Source of the DNA: Chryseosolibacter sp035628595
Lineage (GTDB): Bacteria; Bacteroidota; Bacteroidia; Cytophagales; Cyclobacteriaceae
Assembly (NCBI GenBank): GCA_035628595.1
Contig: DASPJN010000017.1
Coordinates: 1-64,000 of the forward strand
Direction: 5' to 3'
Length of the DNA: 64,000 nucleotides
How positions within the stretch are numbered: position 1 is the stretch's first letter; each line of letters begins with the position of its first letter. A program made the translations under genes and the position numbers. Of the stretch, positions 17,644 to 26,469 are shown piece after piece. The notes below the pieces were generated by a model. It had not been told where the DNA came from and made no database searches. It saw only the letters and a list, made by a program, of their open reading frames with translations.

Positions 17644-19863
17644 ATGGACCTTTTATTTTTAGGAAAAGTACTTTGGCGAAAGGCCTGGATATTAATTCTG
17701 ATTCCCTTGATAGCTGCGTTTGCTGCATACCTCTTTACCATGAATATGGAGAGATCGTATTGGGCCGTATCGCAGATATCAACTGGCTTTACCACCAATG
17801 ATCAGGTTCATCTATCTGATGAAAAATTTTCGCTCCGCGATGCGGATGTGCGTTTTAATAATTTGTTGAATATGATGCAAAGCGGACTCGCGGCCAATCT
17901 GTTGTCGTATCGCCTTTTGCTTCACGACCTTAATCCGGTTGAGGTTCCATATCGGCATCCCGATTCCAGGAACTTTCAGATTGACGAAACGGAAAAAGAG
18001 CTGGTGAGGAAAATCGTGCAGGCAAAACTGGATAGTCTCGAATCGTTTAGCACATCTGATAACCACTATGCGCTGGTAAAAAAATACCTTGATGCATACG
18101 GATACAACTACGACGCTATTGTTAATTCTCTTGGTATAAGCCGCATTCCCAACACGGACTATGTTCAGGTTGATTTTGCTGCCGAGAAGCCTGCTCTTGC
18201 GGCGCTTGGCGCGAACGCGTTCACAGAGGAATTTTTGCGTTACTATGACTCTTTCCGTAGTGCGCGAAGTGGCGAATCCGTTGGATTCCTTGAACAGGTT
18301 GTAATGCAAAAGAAAAAGGATCTGGACGCTAAGCTTGAAGTTCAAAAGATGTTTAAGGCGAATAATAATGTGATCAGTCTTGAGGGGGAGAGCGGTGTTC
18401 AGGTAAGTACGTTAGCAAGCCTCGAGTCACAGCGTGACTTAAGCAGAACGAACATACATCGCTACGAGCTAACAATGCGTCGGCTGCAGGAGGACATTCG
18501 AAACGCAAGTACTCCCGTCACCAATGGGGGAAATGCTCGCATTCTGCAACTCCGCGATAAGATCAACGATGTAAATGAGAGGTACATAGCAGGCGGATCC
18601 AAGAATCAAAAGTTACTTGACTCGCTAGATTATCTCCGTGATGAACTGCGCGTTCAAACCGATAACGCGTCGCGGATGGGCTCGAGTCTCGGTACCGGTG
18701 TCACAGTCGGTGATTTGAATGCACAACTGAAGGATGCGCAAATCAACCTCCAGGTGGAAAAGGAGAACCTTGCCTTCATTGAAAATAACATCCGTTCTGT
18801 TCGGGGCGATATATCAGGATATGCTTCGAAGGAAGCGCGACTGTCGGCCATCCAAAAGGAGATAGATCTTGCGTCGCAGGAATATCTTCAGGCAGTTGAA
18901 AAGTTTAACGAAGCAAAGAACCGGATGGCTGATACAAACAGGCTAAGCCAGGTACTGGCTGCTGTTCCGCCGGCGAGTCCGGAGAATTCAAAACGCATTA
19001 TCATCATCGGGCTCGCGGGAGTCACAAGCTTCGTGCTGTGCTTATTCGTGATTGTCGGGCTGGAACTTATTGATGGATCGATTCGGACTCCTGACCGTTT
19101 CAAGAGAGCCGTAGGGTTACCGTTAGCAGGAAGCATCAACCGGATTGATAACAAGAATTTTAATATCAGATCTTATTTCAATCAGCAAAATGGGAACGAA
19201 GATACCGAAATGTTTAAATCGTTGCTCAGGAAGCTTAGACACGAGATCGAGTCGGTTAATGCGAAAGTGATTTTGTTCACGAGTCCTAAACGTAAGGAAG
19301 GGAAAACATTCATTACGTTTGCGTTGTCGTACGTGTTAAGTCTTGTAAACAAACGTGTGCTGATTATTGATACAAATTTCAAGAATAATTCACTGTCACA
19401 AATTCTCGGCAGAAACCAGGGCGACTTGAAAGTGCTCGACAGCAAGCGGCATAAATTGTTGGCCAGCGCCCAAACCAATAAAGAACAGGGGAGTAACGAA
19501 TTCGATCACGAAAACAGCTATGATCTGATCAACCCGACTAAGTATAAGAATATCTATATTGTTGGCAATTCTGGAGGAGGAACGGAATCACCTGCAGAAA
19601 TCCTATCAGGCCGCGATTTTGCAAATCTTATCGGTGCGCTTGGTGACAGCTTTGACTATATCTTGCTCGAAGGAGCGTCGCTAAATGACTATTCTGATAC
19701 GAAGGAATTGGTGAAGTATACAGACAAAGTGATTGCGGTATTCAGTGCAGAGTCATCGATTAAACATCTTGACCGGGAGTCCATCTACTACTTGAAGTCT
19801 ATCGGTAAGAAATTCGGCGGTGCTGTCTTGAACATGGTTAACACGAAAGATCTGAAGCTCTGA
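17644..19863 (+). CDS. Wzc-like polysaccharide co-polymerase with altered kinase motifs
   Basis: This 739-residue protein has the two-helix Wzz/Wzc topology: TM1 at about 14-33, a long periplasmic region with coiled coil (about 225-430), and TM2 at about 450-475. A cytoplasmic BY-kinase-like domain follows (about 525-735). Walker A is present as SPKRKEGKT with K554. Walker A-prime reads LIIDTNFK, with D576 kept but the second Asp replaced by Asn. The Walker B position reads ILLEGAS, with Glu676 where Asp is usual. No terminal tyrosine cluster is present. It probably controls chain length and assembly of the polymer with the Wzx and Wzy proteins downstream. Kinase activity is doubtful. No Wza/OPX partner gene is visible. 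Confidence 0.85.
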   Translation: MDLLFLGKVLWRKAWILILIPLIAAFAAYLFTMNMERSYWAVSQISTGFTTNDQVHLSDEKFSLRDADVRFNNLLNMMQSGLAANLLSYRLLLHDLNPVEVPYRHPDSRNFQIDETEKELVRKIVQAKLDSLESFSTSDNHYALVKKYLDAYGYNYDAIVNSLGISRIPNTDYVQVDFAAEKPALAALGANAFTEEFLRYYDSFRSARSGESVGFLEQVVMQKKKDLDAKLEVQKMFKANNNVISLEGESGVQVSTLASLESQRDLSRTNIHRYELTMRRLQEDIRNASTPVTNGGNARILQLRDKINDVNERYIAGGSKNQKLLDSLDYLRDELRVQTDNASRMGSSLGTGVTVGDLNAQLKDAQINLQVEKENLAFIENNIRSVRGDISGYASKEARLSAIQKEIDLASQEYLQAVEKFNEAKNRMADTNRLSQVLAAVPPASPENSKRIIIIGLAGVTSFVLCLFVIVGLELIDGSIRTPDRFKRAVGLPLAGSINRIDNKNFNIRSYFNQQNGNEDTEMFKSLLRKLRHEIESVNAKVILFTSPKRKEGKTFITFALSYVLSLVNKRVLIIDTNFKNNSLSQILGRNQGDLKVLDSKRHKLLASAQTNKEQGSNEFDHENSYDLINPTKYKNIYIVGNSGGGTESPAEILSGRDFANLIGALGDSFDYILLEGASLNDYSDTKELVKYTDKVIAVFSAESSIKHLDRESIYYLKSIGKKFGGAVLNMVNTKDLKL

Positions 19864-19946
19864 TGTTCGAGAGTCACATCTCGCATTGAGACCTATTTTG
19901 TTTTTTATTGGCGCGATGAAAGTTAAACGAGGTTGTAACGCTGACG

Positions 19947-20495
19947 TTATTCTTTCGCAGTTTCTTTCGTAAACTCCTTTTCTTTTTGCAGCAGGATATT
20001 CTTAATGACAGCTTTGATCAAATCTGCATCAAGCGCGTCTTCGTTGTATTGATCGGTCTTTTTTAGCGCTACCCGGATCATGTCCATATCCACGTGTTTG
20101 TTAAATGGCTCCCGTAGCACTTCTACATCAAAATCAGCCTTGATGTATTTTTTAGCAATGTTAAATGCGTCGTTAGGTTTTTTCAGCTCAGCTTTCCGCA
20201 ATTCAGCAAGCGCCATGTGAATATCATGTTCTTCGGCTTGATCGATAGCATGGAAGACCTGATCAAGCGAGACATCCGATTCATGTATTTCTCTAACTAC
20301 ATCTGTTGCAGCTTTTGATAATGGCGCTTTATATTTCGTCACACGTTGCTGAATTGCTTTTGGCACGTAGGCCGGCGTCTCTTCAGCGACGACAACCTCC
20401 GCGATCATTTGTGGGAGATAATACTTGTACAATACAATTCCTGCAATCGCGAAAATAATCAAAATTGCGAGGATCCACCCGAGTAGTTTTTTCAT
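19947..20495 (-). CDS. Membrane-anchored protein of unknown function
   Basis: This protein has 182 residues from the ATG at 20495 (MKKLLGWIL); the frame extends 13 codons further upstream. One N-terminal membrane helix (about 5-25) anchors a charged, helix-rich periplasmic or cytoplasmic domain without cysteines or recognisable motif. Repeating segments of about 40 residues with D/E and K/R heptads (SLDQVFHAIDQAEEHD, DMDMIRVALKKTDQYNED) suggest helical hairpins. It sits 72 bp downstream of the sulfotransferase in the same direction and convergent with the co-polymerase gene. Function is unknown. Confidence 0.65.
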   Translation of the reverse strand: MKKLLGWILAILIIFAIAGIVLYKYYLPQMIAEVVVAEETPAYVPKAIQQRVTKYKAPLSKAATDVVREIHESDVSLDQVFHAIDQAEEHDIHMALAELRKAELKKPNDAFNIAKKYIKADFDVEVLREPFNKHVDMDMIRVALKKTDQYNEDALDADLIKAVIKNILLQKEKEFTKETAKE

Positions 20496-20567
20496 AAGTA
20501 ATTGAATAAAAGAAAAAACGCCTGGGTTTGCCAAACGCTTTCTATAGTTGATAATTTTTTATTCGCG

Positions 20568-21548
20568 TTATTTCGACACAAACCAGTGCGACAAATCTCT
20601 TTCAATTAATTTTTCCAACTGGCGGATGTCGTCGCCATAGACCTCGCTTGTCAGTTTTTTTCTGACTTCTAGGTCCATCTTTGGTTTCGCGAGGTTTTTT
20701 GAGCGGAGATCGTTTAGTTGTTTCTGTACAAACATACTGCTCTTCAATGTCTTTATTACGCTTTTTGGAAGCATCGTCTTAAGTGTTCCAGTTACGACGC
20801 CCTTTTGCCCATATATCTTATCAAGAAATTTATTCCGGATAAAACCGGATTGATTGAAACGTGTTGTGTGATTTGTCTGAAAATCTGCTTTAACGCCCAG
20901 AAACTGATAAATTTCCTTTAAGACTTTTTCTGGATTAGAATTGAAGTCCTCGTAAAGAAAGACACGGATATTTTCTCTGGGAAACGTCTCGTAAAACTTG
21001 GACAGGTTCTTATAGTAGAAACCTTCTTTTACAAGGTCATTCCTTTTCCACCAGATTGTGTTTTTGTCAAAACATTCTTCGAAGGTTGCTGTTGGTGTTC
21101 GGTTTTCACGGGCAAGGTGCATGAACCGTGAATAGAGCCTTCCCGCGGGTTGTCTCAGTACCGCGATAAGTTTCATATCAGGGTTATAGTACTTTATACG
21201 CTCGGGTACGCCCTCATGATATAAGTAAGTATTTGATGTTTCGCCGATAACCTGATCCGGAGTTGCGTTTGTGAATAGCTTCAGATAGTCCTGAAGGTTG
21301 GTGACTGATTGCCTGAAATGATTCTGGTCATCCGGATTGTTGAATTGTTCCGCTTTGGAGTTTTCGTATCCGTAGAAATTAGGTTCTTTAAAAGCAGGTA
21401 TGAAAATTTCCGGGTGCTGCTGCAAATACTTATCCAGAGATGTTGTTCCCGATTTGCCCGCACCAATTATCAGGAAGTCCGGTATATGGGAATATCTTTT
21501 TAACGATTTCCTGGGTTCGTCCAGACTGTTTTGCAATTGAGTAATCAT
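20568..21548 (-). CDS. PAPS-dependent sulfotransferase
   Basis: This is a 326-residue cytoplasmic sulfotransferase. The 5'-phosphosulfate-binding loop is GAGKSGTTSL (residues 29-38) and the 3'-phosphate-binding region is LIAVLRQPAGRLYSRFMHL with the conserved Arg and Ser. The fold pattern LYEDFNSNPEKVLKEIYQFLG is typical of the family. It transfers sulfate from PAPS to a hydroxyl, in this locus most likely a sugar of the exopolysaccharide or its lipid-linked unit. It is divergent from the Wzx gene, with only 19 bp between the starts. The acceptor sugar is not predictable. Confidence 0.9.
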   Translation of the reverse strand: MITQLQNSLDEPRKSLKRYSHIPDFLIIGAGKSGTTSLDKYLQQHPEIFIPAFKEPNFYGYENSKAEQFNNPDDQNHFRQSVTNLQDYLKLFTNATPDQVIGETSNTYLYHEGVPERIKYYNPDMKLIAVLRQPAGRLYSRFMHLARENRTPTATFEECFDKNTIWWKRNDLVKEGFYYKNLSKFYETFPRENIRVFLYEDFNSNPEKVLKEIYQFLGVKADFQTNHTTRFNQSGFIRNKFLDKIYGQKGVVTGTLKTMLPKSVIKTLKSSMFVQKQLNDLRSKNLAKPKMDLEVRKKLTSEVYGDDIRQLEKLIERDLSHWFVSK

Positions 21549-21567
21549 ATATAATAATCTGTTAATA

Positions 21568-22923
21568 GTGGAAACTTCACGTCAGGCCTCAGAATCACAT
21601 GCGCGGTCGATCACACAAGGAATGTATTCAATGATGGATCGGATCGGCCAGGTATTCTTTGGATTTGTAAATATATTTTTCCTCGCTCGTATGCTTTCGA
21701 AATCTGAGCTTGGAATATGGCTGCTGTTTACCAGTGTTACTTCGATACTTGAAATGTTGAGAAATGGGTTCATTAGAAATCCTTTTATAACACATCTGGT
21801 TAGTGCGAATGATTCTGAGAAAAGCTCCATTGTAACATCGTCATTTCTGTTGCACTGCGGGTTGGCTGCTTTCCTTTCCCTCGTGTTGGTTGCTGGAGGC
21901 GCTCCGTTAGCTCTGTTTTGGAAAGCCGAAGGTTTAGCGCAACTTTTCTACATCTACGCAATCAACAGTATAATTTTTATACCATACTTTCACCTTCTTT
22001 ACATTCAGCATGCAACGCTGAAATTCAAAGATGTTTTCATAGGCAATGCTGTGCGACTCGGCCTATTGTCTCTATTCATCATTTATCATTTTTTCACCAA
22101 AGATCCACCTACACTTGTGAGTCTGGCTATTGCCCAACTTGTTGCAACGGTTATGGCCACTGCGGTTCGGTACATCGGTGAAAAGCGTACGCTGGATTTT
22201 AACAACAAGATCAATTGGACACTAATAAAAGAACTTTTCCATTTCGGAAAGTTTACGCTCGGTACGAACATCAGTTCGATGCTTGTGAAAAATACCGATT
22301 CGTGGATGATAGGGCGGATGATTTCGACGGCAGGTGTTGCGATGTATAACCCAGCGGTGCGAATTTCGAATCTTGTTGAAGTGCCGACGCTAGCGATTGC
22401 CAGTGTCTTTTTCCCGCAGGTGGGCAAGAAGATGAAAGAAAGTGGTACTGAAGGAGTCCGTGATATCTATGTTAAGTCGGTCAGTTTGATTCTTGCGCTT
22501 ACGCTGCCGGTTGTGGTTCCGATATATCTGTTTCCTGAATTTGTCATCACGCTCATTTTCGGGCCGGATTATATAGACGCGGCCGTTATTCTACAAGTGA
22601 CACTTTTTTATACACTCCTCGTCCCATTTAACCGACAATTCGGAACTGTGATGGATGGAACGAAGCGGCCGAAGCTCAACTTTTATTTGTTAGTGCTGGT
22701 TGCGACGCTTAATCTGGTTTTCAATTACTTTTTCCTCGGGTGGTTTGGACTAGTGGGCTCAGCTTTTGCTACGCTGCTGTCATATTCTGTGGTGTTTATT
22801 CTGAATCAAATCATCTTGTACAACATTTTTAGAATTAACACCCTTCATGTATTTATCGAAATCATTGAATGGTACAAACTAGGGTGGAGTCTCTTTCGCA
22901 GGAAGGTGCTGAAGTTAGCGTAG
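21568..22923 (+). CDS. Wzx-type oligosaccharide flippase
   Basis: This 451-residue MOP-superfamily protein has about 12-14 membrane helices, starting with GTG. The N-terminal IFLARMLSKSELGIWLLF and the mid-protein FGKFTLGTNISSMLVKNTDSWMIG are typical of polysaccharide flippases of the RfbX/Wzx group. The C-terminal half matches the polysaccharide-synthesis C-terminal domain. It should move undecaprenyl-linked repeat units to the periplasm for the Wzy-like polymerase at 24300. The downstream glycosyltransferase frame overlaps it by about 55 bp. The start is very close to the divergent sulfotransferase, so promoter elements must lie in the two coding ends or a short spacer. Confidence 0.9.
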   Translation: METSRQASESHARSITQGMYSMMDRIGQVFFGFVNIFFLARMLSKSELGIWLLFTSVTSILEMLRNGFIRNPFITHLVSANDSEKSSIVTSSFLLHCGLAAFLSLVLVAGGAPLALFWKAEGLAQLFYIYAINSIIFIPYFHLLYIQHATLKFKDVFIGNAVRLGLLSLFIIYHFFTKDPPTLVSLAIAQLVATVMATAVRYIGEKRTLDFNNKINWTLIKELFHFGKFTLGTNISSMLVKNTDSWMIGRMISTAGVAMYNPAVRISNLVEVPTLAIASVFFPQVGKKMKESGTEGVRDIYVKSVSLILALTLPVVVPIYLFPEFVITLIFGPDYIDAAVILQVTLFYTLLVPFNRQFGTVMDGTKRPKLNFYLLVLVATLNLVFNYFFLGWFGLVGSAFATLLSYSVVFILNQIILYNIFRINTLHVFIEIIEWYKLGWSLFRRKVLKLA

Positions 22924-24167
22924 AACATCGTGTTGATTATGACATCATCATGCTGGCATTGCCAAGGTGGGATGGAGCGTATTCATCAACAGCGTTTTCA
23001 TTGTCAAAAGCGCTATCGAAGCATGCGCGCGTGTTTTACGTAGATAATCCCTTTACAGTTAAAAGTTTTCTGACTCAAAGGCTTTCGTCCGAGGTGCGTA
23101 AACGCAAGAACGCATTGCTATTCGGAAGGGATATTTTTTCAAGACCTGACCCCGATGCGAGTCCGGATCTGGTCGCCGTAACGCCGCGCGTTGTTTTACC
23201 TGTAAATTTCTTTGGGAAAGGAATTGCCTTTGATATTGTTTCGCGTATTAATGATTTGATTCTGCAAGAGTGTATCGCGAAAATCATCAATGAATTTCAG
23301 GTAAAGAAATACATACTCATTAACTCATTTAATCCTTTTTATGGGCGATTTTTTAATTTGAGTCCAGCGCCATTTTTGAAAGTGTACCAGACCGTTGACG
23401 ATATCAGTCAATCAGAATACTTGAAAAAACATGGCATGTGGCTCGAAGGGGAATGGATGGAGAGATCAGATTTTACAATAGTTACTTCGTCTGAACTCAA
23501 ACGTCGAAGTGAGGTGACTACACGCAATGTCTTTTTGTTGCCGAATGCAGCAAACACAAAACTGTTTCGGCGAGCTTATGAGGAAACGTTACCGCGCCCA
23601 AGGGAAATCGCAAACCTTCCACCAGGCAAACCAGTTATCTGTTATACGGGTAACATATGTCATCGCATCGACTATGAGTTGCTCGTGAAGACTGCAACGC
23701 ATCACAGCGACAAGATTTTGTTGATGGTCGGACCTTTTGCAAACGATCTCTATCGCACGTCAGGGCTAAGTGATTTTCCAAATGTTGTTTTTACCGGGAA
23801 GAAGAATATTGACGAGCTTCCCGCTTACCTGCGATACGTGGATGTATGTATCATTCCATTTTTGTGTAATCAACTCACCAGGAGCATCTATCCTTTAAAG
23901 ATAAATGAGTATCTCTCATCGGGAAAGCCTGTCGTCTCTACCACTTTCTCACAGGATATCTTATCGTTTAAGGATGTGATATATGCCTCTGATGATCACG
24001 ATGCGTTCATTTCGAACATAGATGAAGCAATCGCTAATCACACGGACATAACCGCGCGTCAGCGAATTGCGCGGGCGAGTCAGAATAATTGGGAAGACCG
24101 GGCACGGCAATTTACTGCCATTGTTGAAGAATTTCTACAAGACAATGATAAACGAAGATCCCGATAA
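22869..24167 (+). CDS. Glycosyltransferase (GT-B, family 1/4-like)
   Basis: This 432-residue cytoplasmic GT-B enzyme has an N-terminal acceptor domain (ALPRWDGAYSSTAFSLSKAL) and a C-terminal nucleotide-sugar domain (GNICHRIDYELLVKTA, FTGKKNIDELPAYLRYVDV, then PLKINEYLSSGKPVVST, the family's E-containing motif). The start at 22869 overlaps the flippase by 55 bp; a start closer to the core (around residue 15-25) cannot be excluded, but no other ATG exists before residue 28. It probably adds one sugar of the repeat unit. The sugar and linkage are unknown. Confidence 0.87.
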   Translation: MVQTRVESLSQEGAEVSVEHRVDYDIIMLALPRWDGAYSSTAFSLSKALSKHARVFYVDNPFTVKSFLTQRLSSEVRKRKNALLFGRDIFSRPDPDASPDLVAVTPRVVLPVNFFGKGIAFDIVSRINDLILQECIAKIINEFQVKKYILINSFNPFYGRFFNLSPAPFLKVYQTVDDISQSEYLKKHGMWLEGEWMERSDFTIVTSSELKRRSEVTTRNVFLLPNAANTKLFRRAYEETLPRPREIANLPPGKPVICYTGNICHRIDYELLVKTATHHSDKILLMVGPFANDLYRTSGLSDFPNVVFTGKKNIDELPAYLRYVDVCIIPFLCNQLTRSIYPLKINEYLSSGKPVVSTTFSQDILSFKDVIYASDDHDAFISNIDEAIANHTDITARQRIARASQNNWEDRARQFTAIVEEFLQDNDKRRSR

Positions 24168-24297
24168 CGAACAGTCAGAAGGACAGCACGAAACCGAGGA
24201 ATCTGTAAAAGGGCTTGACTTTGTAAAAGTCATGGCGATTGGCTTCGCTGTGTTTGTGTATTTCGTGATCTATCTCAAAATTCTTTTTATACCGTAA
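24145..24297 (+). CDS. 50-aa single-pass membrane protein in the polymerase operon
   Basis: This small protein starts at the ATG at 24145 (MINEDPDNEQSEG), overlapping the end of the glycosyltransferase by 23 bp. An acidic N-terminal half of about 28 residues precedes one membrane helix (about 29-48, VMAIGFAVFVYFVIYLKILF). Its TAA is 2 bp before the polymerase ATG, so the three genes are coupled. It has no known family that I can name. It may be an accessory subunit of the polymerase or flippase. Its position and hydrophobic helix support a real gene. Confidence 0.65.
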   Translation: MINEDPDNEQSEGQHETEESVKGLDFVKVMAIGFAVFVYFVIYLKILFIP

Positions 24298-24299
24298 GG

Positions 24300-25742
24300 A
24301 TGTATCTCAATAAGATTAAGACATGGTATCCAACCGTGATGTTGGTGACAGTGCTACTCGCTGCATCTCTGTTCATTACGTATATGCTCACGCATGCCGG
24401 GACAAAAGTTGCACCGGCAGTGATCGGCATTATTATCGGCATTACCGTTGTCGCGGCGGTTGTAAAGGATTATCGCATCGGTTTCTATGTGCTGATGTTC
24501 ATGGCGGTCTTCATGTTTTACTTCGATAGAATCGTGCAGGCGACATTTCCTCTTGGCACTGTATACGATGGTCTGGCAATGTTGACGTTTTCGGCAGTCT
24601 TCTTAAACGGATATTATAAACGAGACTGGAGTGCCTTTAAAAACCCGATTACGATTGCATTTTTTGTCGTGACAATTTATCAGGTTCTTCAAGTTGTAAA
24701 TCCATCCGCAGTGTCAGTCACGGCATGGCTTGTCGCGATGCGGAATAATACATCAATTCTGCTTTACGTTGTGTGTTTTCAGATGTTCGCTTCCGCGATC
24801 GATGTGAAAAGATTTACAGTTTTCTGGCTGTCTGTCATGATGATTGTGGTTGCTTATGGATTTTACCAGGAATTTGCCGGACTCACGGCTTTTGAGGAGA
24901 GCTGGATTAACAGTGTTCCTGAAAGAATTAAGCTGTATTACATCTGGGGAAAAATGCGAAAGTTTTCTTTCCTCTCTGATCCTTCCGCGTATGGCCTTTT
25001 TACTGGGATGGGGGCGCTTGCTTTTCTTGTGCTAGCCCTGGGACCTTTTAAACCTGGAATGCGAATTCTGATGTTTTTCTGCGGCATGCTTACACTAATG
25101 GCAATGTCATATTCGGGGACACGGACAGCAACAGCGATGGTAGCGGCTGGTATTGTATTTTATATCGTATTGACGTTGAAGAATAAGACAACGGTGGTCG
25201 CCATGATCGCAGGAGGATTTATTGGGATAATTCTTTTTTTCGGGCCATTTTATGGTGGTACGATGAACAGAATTCGTTCAACATTCAATCCGAGCGAAGA
25301 TCCTTCGATGGAAGTACGCGATATGAAGCGCGTTCGACTGCAGAGTTATGTGATGGAGCACCCGTTTGGTGGTGGCTTATACACAACCGGACAAAACGGT
25401 GTTCGTTACTCCGGTGGCCACGAGCTGGCGCAGGGCTGGGATCCTGATAGCGGATATCTGCTCATTGCGTTGGAGCTGGGCTCCGTTGGCCTTACGCTTT
25501 TTTTGATCTTCTTCGGAATTGTAGTGATCAGGGGCATCAACAACCATTATGTAATCCGGGATCCGTTGTTAAAGACGTACAATCTCGCATACCTGGTTCC
25601 GTTTTTTGCACTCTCGGTTGCGCACTATACGCAGGATGCCGTTTTCACTAAACCGATGAACCTGATTGTGATTGCTGCCTATGCGGTGATCGTGAAGATT
25701 GCGTCGTTTGAAAGAAGATTAGTTTCTGTTGACTTGGTTTAA
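24300..25742 (+). CDS. O-antigen ligase/Wzy-like polymerase
   Basis: This 480-residue protein has about 11-12 membrane helices. A large periplasmic loop near residues 325-390 contains RLQSYVMEHPFGGGLYTTG and GWDPDSGYLLIALELGSVG, the arrangement (R...HP..G.G ... H/D...L..L.E.G..G) of the WaaL/Wzy O-antigen ligase domain. It would polymerise repeat units delivered by the flippase two genes upstream. It starts 2 bp after the 50-aa membrane protein. The substrate cannot be read from sequence, and ligase activity is the alternative. Confidence 0.87.
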   Translation: MYLNKIKTWYPTVMLVTVLLAASLFITYMLTHAGTKVAPAVIGIIIGITVVAAVVKDYRIGFYVLMFMAVFMFYFDRIVQATFPLGTVYDGLAMLTFSAVFLNGYYKRDWSAFKNPITIAFFVVTIYQVLQVVNPSAVSVTAWLVAMRNNTSILLYVVCFQMFASAIDVKRFTVFWLSVMMIVVAYGFYQEFAGLTAFEESWINSVPERIKLYYIWGKMRKFSFLSDPSAYGLFTGMGALAFLVLALGPFKPGMRILMFFCGMLTLMAMSYSGTRTATAMVAAGIVFYIVLTLKNKTTVVAMIAGGFIGIILFFGPFYGGTMNRIRSTFNPSEDPSMEVRDMKRVRLQSYVMEHPFGGGLYTTGQNGVRYSGGHELAQGWDPDSGYLLIALELGSVGLTLFLIFFGIVVIRGINNHYVIRDPLLKTYNLAYLVPFFALSVAHYTQDAVFTKPMNLIVIAAYAVIVKIASFERRLVSVDLV

Positions 25743-25756
25743 TGTAAATATAGATA

Positions 25757-26449
25757 ATGAAAAAGATTTTGCTTTTCCTGCTTATCAGTAGTACGGTTCT
25801 GGCTCAAAACGTCGATTATAATAAGATCATTCTTCCTGCCGGCGCACAAGGCGCTGACTTCGCTGAAAAACTCGTTCAGCTTGCCTGGAAAAATCATCCA
25901 AACAATGAAATGTTCATTCGCGAAGTTAACGTAGCGAGATATGACCTGAAAAAGAGTGCAGTAGAATGGCTTGACATCGTGCACTTCCAGGCGAACCTTA
26001 ACGAGTTTGTGCTGAATCCAGGAAACGACCCATTGAGCCGGGGAGCATTTTTTCCAAAGTACAACGTACGTGCTGACGTTTCTCTGGCCATGCTTTTTAA
26101 CATTCCATACAATAACAAGCAAAACCGCGAACGCGTGATGATCGCGCAGACACAGGTGAATGCGCAAAAACTAGCCGTCAGGAACAATGTGCTGAAAGCC
26201 TACAACGAATACATTATGCGCGAAAAGATCTACAAGATCCAGTCACAGCTTGCCCTCGACAACGAGACATCGCATAAACTTACTGAACAACGTTTCAAAA
26301 GCGGGGAGATTACGTTTGAGGCTTATTCTACAAGCCTTACTTCGTACAGCGCAATAACCTTGTCGCAGCTTCAGGCAGAAAAGGATTTTAAAAACGCAAA
26401 ACTTGATCTCGAACAAATGATCGGCATGAAGCTGGAAGACGTGCGTTAA
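25757..26449 (+). CDS. Half-length TolC-like exported protein
   Basis: This 230-residue protein has a signal peptide (LLFLLISSTVLAQN). The mature part is one TolC/OEP-like repeat: a helix (LVQLAWKNHPNNEMFIREVN...DLKKSAVEWL), a strand region (VRADVSLAMLFNI), then two long helices (QTQVNAQKLAVRNNVLKAY; SHKLTEQRFKSGEITFEAYS). A normal TolC subunit has two such repeats in about 420-480 residues, so this is half-size. It follows the polymerase by 14 bp and precedes a membrane glycosyltransferase by 20 bp. It may supply the periplasmic/outer-membrane part of export that a Wza protein would otherwise provide; that is inference. Confidence 0.78.
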   Translation: MKKILLFLLISSTVLAQNVDYNKIILPAGAQGADFAEKLVQLAWKNHPNNEMFIREVNVARYDLKKSAVEWLDIVHFQANLNEFVLNPGNDPLSRGAFFPKYNVRADVSLAMLFNIPYNNKQNRERVMIAQTQVNAQKLAVRNNVLKAYNEYIMREKIYKIQSQLALDNETSHKLTEQRFKSGEITFEAYSTSLTSYSAITLSQLQAEKDFKNAKLDLEQMIGMKLEDVR

Positions 26450-26469
26450 CAGAGAGAATTTGCAGGGCA

